From Calliopsis andreniformis (lineage: Eukaryota > Arthropoda > Insecta > Hymenoptera > Andrenidae): DNA of 64,000 nt. The notes beneath the pieces are model-generated. The model made no database searches. It was not told the origin of the DNA and saw only the letters and a list, made by a program, of their open reading frames with translations. A program made the position numbers and the translations under genes. Positions 54,530-64,000 of this stretch are shown one piece after another. Where the stretch lies: contig NW_027480566.1 in NCBI RefSeq assembly GCF_051401765.1, positions 682,001 through 746,000 of the forward strand. The letters are read 5' to 3'. Numbering within the stretch: the stretch's first letter is position 1; each line of letters starts with the position of its first letter.

Positions 54530-57156
54530 CTGAGGCACTCTAAAACTATTAGGCTGTTTTGCTCTCTGAAGCCCGTGGACCGAGAGAACGTAGAATATCG
54601 GAGCGATCGTGTCGCTCCGGAGTACGAGCGAAAAAATTCTAAGTCACCGTTCGTGTCGCTCCGGAACCGAATGTCGACGGAACGAAGGGACAACGGTAGA
54701 TCCTTATTCCTGGTGCTCGTGGCTCTCTAAAACCATACACTTGTTGTCCTCTGTCTCTTACCTGTGTCGAGATAATCGAGAATCATGGAGCGTTCGTGTC
54801 GCTCCGGAAACGAAAGTCGTCGGTTCGAAACGAGGACGTTAGATCCTTATTCCTGATCGTTGAGGCACTCTAAAACTATTAGGCTGTTTTGCTCTCTGAA
54901 GCCCGTGGACCGAGAGAACGTAGAATATCGGAGCGATCGTGTCGCTCCGGAGTACGAGCGAAAAAATTCTAAGTCCCCGTTCGTGTCGCTCCGGAACCGA
55001 ATGTCGACGGAACGAAGGGACAACGGTAGATCCTTATTCCTGGTTCTCGTGGCTCTGTAAAACCATACACTTGTTGTCCTCTGTCTCTTACCTGTGTCGA
55101 GATAATCGAGAATCATGGAGCGTTCGTGTCGCTCCGGAACCGAAAGTCGTCGGTTCGAAACGAGAACGTTAGATCCTTATTCCTGATCGTTGAGGCACTC
55201 TAAAACTTTTAGGCTGTTTTGCTCTCTGATGCCCGTGGACCGAGAGAACGTAGAATATCGGAGCGATCGTGTCGCTCCGGAGTTCGAGCGAAAAAATTCC
55301 AAGTCCCCGTTCGTGTCGCTCCGGAACCGAATGTCGACGGAACGAAGGGACAACGGTAGATCCTTATTCCTGGTGCTCGTGGCTCTCTAAAACCATACAC
55401 TTGTTGTCCTCTGTCTCTTAGCTGTGTCGAGATAATCGAGAATCATTGAGCGTTCGTGTCGCTCCGGAACCGAAAGTCGTCGGTTCGAAACGAGAACGTT
55501 AGATCCTTATTCCTGATCGTTGAGGCACTCTAAAACTATTAGGCTGTTTTGCTCTCTGATGCCGTGGACCGAGAGAACGTAGAATATCGGAGCGATCGTG
55601 TCGCTCCGGAGTTCGAGCGAAAAAATTCTAAGTCTCCGTTCGTGTCGCTCCGGAGCCCGAGCGAAAAAATTCTAAGTCCCCGTTCGTGTCGCTCCGGAAC
55701 CGAGTGTCGACGGAACGAAGGGACAACGGTAGATCCTTATTCCTGGTGCTCGTGGCTCTCTAAAACCATACACTTGTTGTCCTCTGTCTCTTACCTGTGT
55801 CGAGATAATCGAGAATCATGGAGCGTTCGTGTCGCTCCGGAAACGAAAGTCGTCGGTTCGAAACGAGGACGTTAGATCCTTATTCCTGATCGTTGAGGCA
55901 CTCTAAAACTATTAGGCTGTTTTGCTCTCTGATGCCCGTGGACCGAGAGAACGTAGAATATCGGAGCGATCGTGTCGCTCCGGAGTTCGAGCGAAAACAT
56001 TCTAAGTCCCCGTTCGTGTCGCTCCGGAACCAAATGTCGACGGAACGAAGGGACAACGGTAGATCCTTATTCCTGGTGCTCGTGGCTCTCTAAAACCATA
56101 CACTTGTTGTCCTCTGTCTCTTACCTGTGTCGAGATAATCGAGAATCATGGAGCGTTCGTGTCGCTCCGGAACGGAAAGTCGTCGGTTCGAAACGAGAAC
56201 GTTAGATCCTTATTCCTGATCGTTGAGGCACTCTAAAACTTTTAGGCTGTTTTGCTCTCTGATGCCGTGGACCGAGAGAACGTAGAATATCGGAGCGATC
56301 GTGTCGCTCCGGAGTTCGAGCGAAAAAATTCTATGTCTCCGTTCGTGTGGCTCCGGAGCCCGAGCGAAAAAATTGTAAGTCCCCGTTCGTGTCGCTCCGG
56401 AACCGAATGTCGACGGAACGAAGGGACAACGGTAGATCCTTATTCCTGGTGCTCGTGGCTCTCTAAAACCATACACTTGTTGTCCTCTGTCTCTTACCTG
56501 TGTCGAGATAATCGAGAATTATGGAGCGTTCGTGTCGCTCCGGAGTTCGAGCGAAAAAATTCTATGTCTCCGTTCGTGTGGCTCCGGAGCCCGAGCGAAA
56601 AAATTCTAAGTCCCCGTTCGTGTCGCTCCGGAACCGAGTGTCGACGGAACGAAGGGACAACGGTAGATCCTTATTCCTGGTGCTCGTGGCTCTCTAAAAC
56701 CATACACTTGTTGTCCTCTGTCTCTTACCTGTGTCGAGGTAATCGAGAATCATGGAGCGTTCGTGTCGCTCCGGAAACGAAAGTCGTCGGTTCGAAACGA
56801 GGACGTTAGATCCTTATTCCTGATCGTTGAGGCACTCTAAAACTATTAGGCTGTTTTGCTCTCTGATGCCCGTGGACCGAGAGAACGTAGAATATCGGAG
56901 CGATCGTGTCGCTCCGGAGTTCGAGCGAAAACATTCTAAGTCCCCGTTCGTGTCGCTCCGGAACCGAATGTAGACGGAACGAAGGGACAACGGTAGATCC
57001 TTATTCCTGGTGCTCGTGGCTCTCTAAAGCCATACACTTGTTGTCCTCTGTCTCTTACCTGTGTCGAGATAATCGAGAATTATGGAGCGTTCGTGTCGCT
57101 CCGGAACCGAAAGTCGTCGGTTCGAAACGAGAACGTTAGATCCTTATTCCTGATGG
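54530..57156. repeat. Copy 3 equivalent of the 1,693-bp region with B-skipping monomer (1,1,1,2,1,Y,1)
   Basis: Monomers start at 54530, 54860, 55190, 55520, 55893, 56223 and 56827. The 54530 monomer combines the gaagcccg/agtacgagc type with the taagtcaccg and gaaacgaaag type seen at 52621, so it is a recombinant within this copy. From 54860 to about 56205 it matches 36522 onwards at an offset of 18,338 bp. Confidence 0.85.
56223..56826. repeat. 604-bp monomer with B module skipped, second occurrence
   Basis: The A module at 56401-56543 runs directly into u units (56544-56631) and another A (56632-56774). It corresponds to 38258-38862, but the preceding sequence is one 374-bp monomer shorter and the B part has the gatgccgtgg one-base deletion. 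The longest open frame in the window (56252-56809) is a by-product of this rearrangement. Confidence 0.92.
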
Positions 57157-57487
57157 CTGAGGCACTCTAAAACTATTAGGCTGTTTTGCTCTCTGATGCC
57201 CGTGGACCGAGAGAACGTAGAATATCGGAGCGATCATGTCGCTCCGGAGTTCTTAGCGAAAAAATTCTAAGTCCCCGTTCGTGTCGCTCCGGAACCGAGT
57301 GTCGACGGAACGAAGGGACAACGGTAGATCCTTATTCCTGGTGCTCGTGGCTCTCTAAAACCATACACTTGTTGTCCTCTGTCTCTTACCTGTGTCGAGA
57401 TAATCGAGAATCATGGAGCGTTCGTGTCGCTCCGGAACCGAAAGTCGTCGGTTCGAAACGAGAACGTTAGATCCTTATTCCTGATCG
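57157..57487. repeat. Boundary monomer between superperiod copy 3 and the right-end block
   Basis: This 331-bp n=1 monomer carries gatcatgtcgc and an extra T in gttcttagcg. The same two markers recur in the n=2 monomer at 59501. Left of it the superperiod pattern is followed; right of it the monomer order no longer matches copies 1 or 2. Confidence 0.75.
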
Positions 57488-60249
57488 TTGAGGCACTCTA
57501 AAACTATTAGGCTGTTTTGCTCTCTGATGCCCGTGGACCGAGAGAACGTAGAATATCGGAGCGATCGTGTCGCTCCGGAGTTCGAGCTAAAACATTCCAA
57601 GTCCCCGTTCGTGTCGCTCCGGAACCGAATGTCGACGGAACGAAGGGACAACGGTAGATCCTTATTCCTGGTGCTCGTGGCTCTCTAAAACCATACACTT
57701 GTTGTCCTCTGTCTCTTATCTGTGTCGAGATAATCGAGAATCATGGAGCGTTCGTGTCGCTCCGGATCCGAAAGTCATCGGTTCGAAACGAGAACGTTAG
57801 ATCCTTATTCCTGATCGTTGAGGCACTCTAAAACTATTAGGCTGTTTTGCTCTCTGATGCCCGTGGACCGAGAGAACGTAGAATATCGGAGCGATCGTGT
57901 CGCTCCGGAGTTCGAGCGAAAAAGTTCTAAGTCCCCGTTCGTGTCGCTCCGAAGGCCGAGCGAAAAAATTCTAAGTCCCCGTTCGTGTCGCTCCGGAACC
58001 GAGTGTCGACGGAACGAAGGGACAACGGTAGATCCTTATTCCTGGTGCTCGTGGCTCTCTAAAACCATACACTTGTTGTCCTCTGTCTCTTACCTGTGTC
58101 GAGATAATCGAGAATCATGGAGCGTTCGTGTCGCTCCGGAACCGAAAGTCGTCGGTTCGAAACGAGAACGTTAGATCCTTATTCCTGATCGTTGAGGCAC
58201 TCTAAAACTATTAGGCTGTTTTGCTCTCTGATGCCCGTGGACCGAGAGAACGTAGAATATCGGAGCGATCGTGTCGCTCCGGAGTTCGAGCGATAAAATT
58301 CCAAGTCCCCGTTCGTGTCGCTCCGGAGCCGAATGTCGACGGAACGAAGGGACAACGGTAGATCATTATTCCTGGTGCTCGTGGCTCTCTAAAACCATAC
58401 ACTTGTTGTCCTCTGTCTCTTACCTGTGTCGAGATAATCGAGAATCATGGAGCGTTCGTGTCGCTCCGGATCCGAAAGTCATCGGTTCGAAACGAGAACG
58501 TTAGATCCTTATTCCTGATGGCTGAGGCACTCTAAAACTATTAGTCTGTTTTGCTCTCTGATGCCCGTGGACCGAGAGAACGTAGAATATCGGAGCGATC
58601 GTGTCGCTCCGGAGATCGAGCGAAAAAGTTCTAAGTCCCCGTTCGTGTCGCTCCGGAGCCCGAGCGAAAAAATTGTAAGTCCCCGTTCGTGTCGCTCCGG
58701 AACCGAAAGTCGTCGGTTCGAAACGAGAACGTTAGATCCTTATTCCTGATGGCTGAGGCACTCTAAAACTATTAGGCTGTTTTGCTCTCTGATGCCCGTG
58801 GACCGAGAGAACGTAGAATATCGGAGCGATCGTGTCGCTCCGGAGTTCGAGCGAAAAAATTCTAAGTCCCCGTTCGTGTCGCTCCGGAGCCCGAGCGAAA
58901 AAATTCTAAGTGCCCGTTCGTGTCGCTCCGGAACCAAATGTCGACGGAACGAAGGGACAACGGTAGATCCTTATTCCTGGTGCTCGCGGCTCTCTAAAAC
59001 CATACACTTGTTGTCCTCTGTCTCTTACCTGTGTCGAGAAAATCGAGAATCATGGAGCGTTCGTGTCGCTCCGGAACCGAAAGTCGTCGGTTCGAAACGA
59101 GAACGTTAGATCCTTATTCCTGATCGTTGAGGCACTCTAAAACTATTAGGCTGTTTTGCTCTCTGATGCCCGTGGACCGAGAGAACGTAGAATATCGGAG
59201 CGATCGTGTCGCTCCGGAGTTCGAGCGAAAAAGTTCTAAGTCCCCGTTCGTGTCGCTCCGGAGCCCGAGCGAAAAAATTGTAAGTCCCCGTTCGTGTCGC
59301 TCCGGAACCGAATGTCGACGGAACGAAGGGACAACGGTAGATCCTTATTCCTGGTGCTCGTGGCTCTCTAAAACCATACACTTGTTGTCCTCTGTCTCTT
59401 ACCTATGTCGAGATAATCGAGAATTATGGAGCGTTCGTGTCGCTCCGGAACCGAAAGTCGTCGGTTCGAAACGAGAACGTTAGATCCTTATTCCTGATCG
59501 CTGAGGCACTCTAAAACTATTAGGCTGTTTTGCTCTCTGATGCCCGTGGACCGAGAGAACGTAGAATATCGGAGCGATCATGTCGCTCCGGAGTTCTTAG
59601 CGAAAAAATTCTAAGTCCCCGTTCGTGTCGCTCCGAAGGCCGAGCGAAAAAATTCTAAGTCCACGTTCGTGTCGCTCCGGAACCGAATGTCGACGGAACG
59701 AAGGGACAACGGTAGATCCTTCTTCCTGGTGCTCGCGGCTCTCTAAAACCATACACTTGTTGTCCGCTGTCTCTTACCTGTGTCGAGAAAATCGAGAATC
59801 ATGGAGCGTTCGTGTCGCTCCGGAACCGAAAGTCGTCGGTTCGAAACGAGAACGTTAGATCCTTATTCCTGATCGTTGAGGCACTCTAAAACTATTAGGC
59901 TGTTTTGCTCTCTGATGCCCGTGGACCGAGAGAACATAGAATATCGGAGCGATCGTGTCGGTCCGGAGTTCGAGCGAAAAAATTCTATGTCCCCGTTCGT
60001 GTCGCTCCGGAGCCCGAGCGAAAAAATTCAAAGTCCCCGTTCGTGTCGCTCCGGAACCGAATGTCGACGGAACGAACGGACAACGGTAGATCCTTATTCC
60101 TGGTGCTCGTGGCTCTCTAAAACCATACACTTGTTGTCCTCTGTCTCTTACCTGTGTCGAGATAATCGAGAATCATGGAGCGTTCGTGTCGCTTCGGAAC
60201 CGAAAGTCGTCGGTTCGAAACGAGAACGTTAGATCCTTATTCCTGATCG
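57488..60249. repeat. Right-end higher-order unit, first copy (2,762 bp; 1,2,1,Z,2,2,2,2)
   Basis: Monomers start at 57488, 57818, 58192, 58522, 58753, 59127, 59501 and 59876. Distinctive markers are gagctaaaacattcc, ccgaaggccgag, gcgataaaattcc, ccggatccgaaagtcatcgg, gatggctgagg and aagtgcccg. The first 1,639 bp repeat at 60250, and the last monomer (59876) corresponds to 61889. The fourth interval is the 231-bp A-less monomer. Confidence 0.85.
58522..58752. repeat. 231-bp monomer lacking module A
   Basis: After two u units (58613-58700) the sequence goes straight to a B module at 58701, so A is skipped and the interval is 374 - 143 = 231 bp. The junction is again right after the shared TCGTGTCGCTCCGG end. 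The duplicate is at 61284-61514. Confidence 0.93.
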
Positions 60250-62262
60250 CTGAGGCACTCTAAAACTATTAGGCTGTTTTGCTCTCTGATGCCCGTGGAC
60301 CGAGAGAACGTCGAATATCGGAGCGATCGTGTCGCTCCGGAGTTCGAGCTAAAACATTCCAAGTCCCCGTTCGTGTCGCTCCGGAACCGAATGTCGACGG
60401 AACGAAGGGACAACGGTAGATCCTTATTCCTGGTGCTCGTGGCTCTCTAAAACCATACACTTGTTGTCCTCTGTCTCTTATCTGTGTCGAGATAATCGAG
60501 AATCATGGAGCGTTCGTGTCGCTCCGGATCCGAAAGTCATCGGTTCGAAACGAGAACGTTAGATCCTTATTCCTGATCGTTGAGGCACTCTAAAACTATT
60601 AGGCTGTTTTGCTCTCTGATGCCCGTGGACCGAGAGAACGTAGAATATCGGAGCGATCGTGTCGCTCCGGAGTTCGAGCGAAAAAGTTCTAAGTCCCCGT
60701 TCGTGTCGCTCCGAAGGCCGAGCGAAAAAATTCTAAGTCCCCGTTCGTGTCGCTCCGGAACCGAGTGTCGACGGAACGAAGGGACAACGGTAGATCCTTA
60801 TTCCTGGTGCTCGTGGCTCTCTAAAACCATACACTTGTTGTCCTCTGTCTCTTACCTGTGTCGAGATAATCGAGAATCATGGAGCGTTCGTGTCGCTCCG
60901 GAACCGAAAGTCGTCGGTTCGAAACGAGAACGTTAGATCCTTATTCCTGATCGTTGAGGCACTCTAAAACTATTAGGCTGTTTTGCTCTCTGATGCCCGT
61001 GGACCGAGAGAACGTAGAATATCGGAGCGATCGTGTCGCTCCGGAGTTCGAGCGATAAAATTCCAAGTCCCCGTTCGTGTCGCTCCGGAGCCGAATGTCG
61101 ACGGAACGAAGGGACAACGGTAGATCATTATTCCTGGTGCTCGTGGCTCTCTAAAACCATACACTTGTTGTCCTCTGTCTCTTACCTGTGTCGAGATAAT
61201 CGAGAATCATGGAGCGTTCGTGTCGTTCCGGATCCGAAAGTCATCGGTTCGAAACGAGAACGTTAGATCCTTATTCCTGATGGCTGAGGCACTCTAAAAC
61301 TATTAGTCTGTTTTGCTCTCTGATGCCCGTGGACCGAGAGAACGTAGAATATCGGAGCGATCGTGTCGCTCCGGAGATCGAGCGAAAAAGTTCTAAGTCC
61401 CCGTTCGTGTCGCTCCGGAGCCCGAGCGAAAAAATTGTAAGTCCCCGTTCGTGTCGCTCCGGAACCGAAAGTCGTCGGTTCGAAACGAGAACGTTAGATC
61501 CTTATTCCTGATGGCTGAGGCACTCTAAAACTATTAGGCTGTTTTGCTCTCTGATGCCCGTGGACCGAGAGAACGTAGAATATCGGAGCGATCGTGTCGC
61601 TCCGGAGTTCGAGCGAAAAAATTCTAAGTCCCCGTTCGTGTCGCTCCGGAGCCCGAGCGAAAAAATTCTAAGTGCCCGTTCGTGTCGCTCCGGAACCAAA
61701 TGTCGACGGAACGAAGGGACAACGGTAGATCCTTATTCCTGGTGCTCGCGGCTCTCTAAAACCATACACTTGTTGTCCTCTGTCTCTTACCTGTGTCGAG
61801 AAAATCGAGAATCATGGAGCGTTCGTGTCGCTCCGGAACCGAAAGTCGTCGGTTCGAAACGAGAACGTTAGATCCTTATTCCTGATCGTTGAGGCACTCT
61901 AAAACTATTAGGCTGTTTTGCTCTCTGATGCCCGTGGACCGAGAGAACATAGAATATCGGAGCGATCGTGTCGGTCCGGAGTTCGAGCGAAAAAATTCTA
62001 TGTCCCCGTTCGTGTCGCTCCGGAGCCCGAGCGAAAAAATTCAAAGTCCCCGTTCGTGTCGCTCCGGAACCGAATGTCGACGGAACGAACGGACAACGGT
62101 AGATCCTTATTCCTGGTGCTCGTGGCTCTCTAAAACCATACACTTGTTGTCCTCTGTCTCTTACCTGTGTCGAGATAATCGAGAATCATGGAGCGTTCGT
62201 GTCGCTTCGGAACCGAAAGTCGTCGGTTCGAAACGAGAACGTTAGATCCTTATTCCTGATCG
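60250..62262. repeat. Right-end higher-order unit, second copy (2,013 bp; 1,2,1,Z,2,2)
   Basis: Monomers start at 60250, 60580, 60954, 61284, 61515 and 61889. It repeats 57488-59126 at 2,762-bp spacing, then skips to the equivalent of 59876 (offset 2,013), a 749-bp difference of two monomers. Small private changes include gaacgtcgaatatc (about 60310) and gtcgttccgg (about 61226). Confidence 0.87.
61284..61514. repeat. 231-bp monomer lacking module A, second occurrence
   Basis: The u units at 61375-61462 are followed directly by a B module starting at 61463. It copies the 58522 monomer, including ggagatcgagc and aattgtaag. Confidence 0.93.
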
Positions 62263-64000
62263 CTGAGGCACTCTAAAACTATTAGGCTGTTTTGCTCTCT
62301 GATGCCCGTGGACCGAGAGAACGTAGAATGTCGGAGCGATCGTGTCGCTCCGGAGTTCGAGCGAGAAAATTCTAAGTCCCCGGTCGTGTCGCTCCGGAGC
62401 CCGAGCGAAAAAATTCTAAGTCCCCGTACGTGTCGCTCCGGAACCGAATGTCGACGGAACGAAGGGACAACGGTAGATCCTTATTCCTGGTGCTCGTGGC
62501 TCTCTAAAACCATACACTTGTTGTCCTCTGTCTCTTAGCTGTGTCGAGATAATCGAGAATCATGGAGCGTTCGTGTCGCTCCGGAACCGAAAGTCGTCGG
62601 TTCGAAACGAGAACGTTAGATCCTTATTCCTGATCGCTGAGGCACTCTAAAACTATTAGGCTGTTTTGCTCTCTGATGCCCGTGGACCGAGAGAACGTAG
62701 AATGTCGGAGCGATCGTGTCGCTCCGGAGTTCGAGCGATAAAATTCTAAGTCCCCGGTCGTGTCGCTCCGGAGCCCGAGCGAAAAAATTCTAATTCCCCG
62801 TTCGTGTCGCTCCGGAACCGAATGTCGACGGAACGAAGGGACAACGGTAGATCCTTATTCCTGGTGCTCGTGGCTCTCTAAAACCATACACATGTTGTCA
62901 TCTGTCTCTTAGCTGTGTCGAGATAATCGAGAATCATGGAGCGTTCGTGTCGCTCCGGAACCGAAAGTCGTCGGTTCGAAACGAGAACGTTAGATCCTTA
63001 TTCCTGATCGTAGAGGCACTCTAAAACTATTAGGCTGTTTTGCTCTCTGATGCCCGTTTACCGAGAGAACGTAGAATATCGGAGCGATCGTGTCGGTCCG
63101 GAGTTCGAGCGAAAAAATTCTATGTCCCCGTTCGTGTCGCTCCGGAGCCCGAGCGAAAAAATTCAAAGTCCCCGTTCGTGTCGCTCCGGAACCGAATGTC
63201 GACGGAACGAAGGGACAACGGTAGATCCTTATTCCTGGTGCTCGTGGCTCTCTAAAACCATACACTTGTTGTCCTCTGTCTCTTACCTGAGTCGAGATAT
63301 TCGAGAATCATGGAGCGTTCGTGTCGCTCCGGAACCGAAAGTCGTCGGTTCGAAACGAGAACGTTAGATCCATATTCCTGATCGTTGAGGCACTCTAAAA
63401 CTATTAGGCTGTTTTGCTCTCTGATGCCCGTGGACCGAGAGAACGTAGAATAACGGAGCGATCGTGTCGCTCCGGAGCCCGAGCGAAAAAATTCTAAGTC
63501 CCCGTTCGTGTCGCTCCGGAGCCCGAGCGAAAAAATTCTAAGTCCACGTTCGTGTCGCTCCGGAACCGAATGTCGACGGAACGAAGGGACAACGGTAGAT
63601 CCTTCTTCCTGGTGCTCGCGGCTCTCTAAAACCATACACTTGTTGTCCGCTGTCTCTTACCTGTGTCGAGAAAATCGTGAATCATGGAGCGTTCGTGTCG
63701 CTCCGGAACCGAAAGTCGTCGGTTCGAAACGAGAATGTTAGATCCTTATTCCTGATCGTTGAGGCACTCTAAAACTATTAGGCTGTTTTGCTCTCTGATG
63801 CCCGTGGACCGAGAGAACGTAGAATATCGGAGCGATAGTGTCGGTCCGGAGTTCGAGCGAAAAAATTCTATGTCCCCGTTCGTGTCGCTCCGGAGCCCGA
63901 GCGAAAAAATTCAAAGTCCCCGTTCGTGTCGCTCCGGAACCGAATGTCGACGGAACGAACGGACAACGGTAGATCCTTATTCCTGGTGCTCGTGGCTCTC
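62263..64000. repeat. Uniform 374-bp (n=2) monomers to the right edge
   Basis: Monomers start at 62263, 62637, 63011, 63385 and 63759; the last is cut by the window edge 63 bp into its A module. With 61515 and 61889 this makes six complete 374-bp monomers in a row, the longest single-length run in the window. Two gaatgtcgg monomers (62263, 62637) are followed by the gtcggtccgg/ttcaaag type (63011, 63759), with a gaataacgg monomer at 63385 whose first u unit begins agccc. Confidence 0.87.

Larger units (their letters stand above)
1..64000. repeat. Satellite DNA array filling the whole window
   Basis: Every part of the window can be assigned to one monomer family made of modules A (143 bp), B (143 bp) and u (44 bp, 1-3 copies). 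I placed 172 monomer starts by the recurring (t/c)tgaggcac motif; intervals are 330, 374 or 418 bp with occasional 1- to 2-bp indels, plus seven rearranged monomers. No unique sequence, transposon or gene interrupts the array, and both window edges fall inside monomers (start inside a B module, end inside an A module), so the array extends beyond both ends. GC is about 51%. Function is unknown; centromeric, pericentromeric, subtelomeric or rDNA-spacer origin cannot be separated from sequence alone. Confidence 0.97.

Noticed and set aside
56252..56809. Longest open reading frame in the window (185 codons, + strand)
   Set aside because: It lies wholly within repeat modules and is open only because one B module, which normally carries a stop, is skipped here. 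The related region at 38.3-38.8 kb does not keep the frame. No conserved start context, codon bias or domain is seen.
752..63741. Many short open frames (60-125 codons) on both strands, recurring with the monomer
   Set aside because: They overlap each other in several frames and on both strands. Unit lengths of 44, 143, 374 and 418 bp are not multiples of 3, so frames change between monomers, and each monomer contains stops. They are by-products of the repeat.
1..64000. rDNA intergenic spacer
   Set aside because: Subrepeat structure would fit, but no rRNA gene end or recognisable promoter is in 64 kb, and an uninterrupted spacer this long would be unusual. It cannot be excluded, but nothing supports it.
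1..64000. Retroelement or DNA transposon as source of the repeat
   Set aside because: No coding remnants, terminal repeats or target-site duplications were seen at monomer or unit borders.

Overview
The whole 64 kb is one uninterrupted tandem-repeat (satellite DNA) array. I found no protein-coding gene, tRNA, rRNA, transposon or unique sequence anywhere in it. Array size, absence of genes and nested higher-order structure point to a nuclear eukaryotic heterochromatic locus (centromeric, pericentromeric, subtelomeric or B-chromosome-like). The sequence is about 51% GC and rich in CpG (hand count on a 330-bp monomer: 33 CpG, about 1.5 times expectation). That fits a lineage or locus without strong CpG-methylation decay, such as many insects, but the species cannot be named from this window.

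Basic architecture. Each monomer is built from three modules, all ending in the same 14 bp (TCGTGTCGCTCCGG): A (143 bp), B (143 bp) and u (44 bp, 1 to 3 copies). A and B align without gaps at about 71% identity (102/143 by hand), so the monomer is an ancient dimer of a 143-bp unit, followed by a variable run of 44-bp units. This gives length classes of 330, 374 and 418 bp (n = 1, 2, 3). Taking the monomer start at the T (or C) of (t/c)tgaggcac, I placed 172 starts. Of the 171 complete intervals, 58 are n=1, 71 are n=2, 35 are n=3 (each allowing 1- to 2-bp indels), and 7 are aberrant: three of 473 bp with a duplicated A, two of 604/605 bp that skip a B, and two of 231 bp that skip an A.

Layout. 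Monomers form a superperiod of about 22-23 kb, of which the window shows roughly 2.6 copies: copy 1 from the left edge to about 23,246, copy 2 from 23,246 to 45,275, and copy 3 from 45,275 until the pattern is lost at about 57,157. Inside these copies are local tandem duplications of 1,825 bp (2,906-6,555), 1,166 bp (14,371-16,702), 2,239 bp (30,351-34,828) and 1,693 bp (about 34,829-38,215). A block containing the A-A junction recurs at 10,995, 18,661 and 41,899. Several local duplications carry variants private to one superperiod copy, so they arose after the superperiod was amplified. The right end (57,157-64,000) is a different, more diverged neighbourhood with its own 2.0-2.8 kb repeat, settling into uniform 374-bp monomers.

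Functional hints are limited to short sequence signals repeated in every monomer: a hairpin-forming dyad at the end of each 143-bp module, a competing inverted repeat in each 44-bp unit, and a B-box-like motif (GGTTCGAAACG) in module B. None shows function by itself. Short open frames occur on both strands but are by-products of the repeat: 44 and 143 bp are not multiples of 3, frames shift between monomers, and every monomer carries stops.
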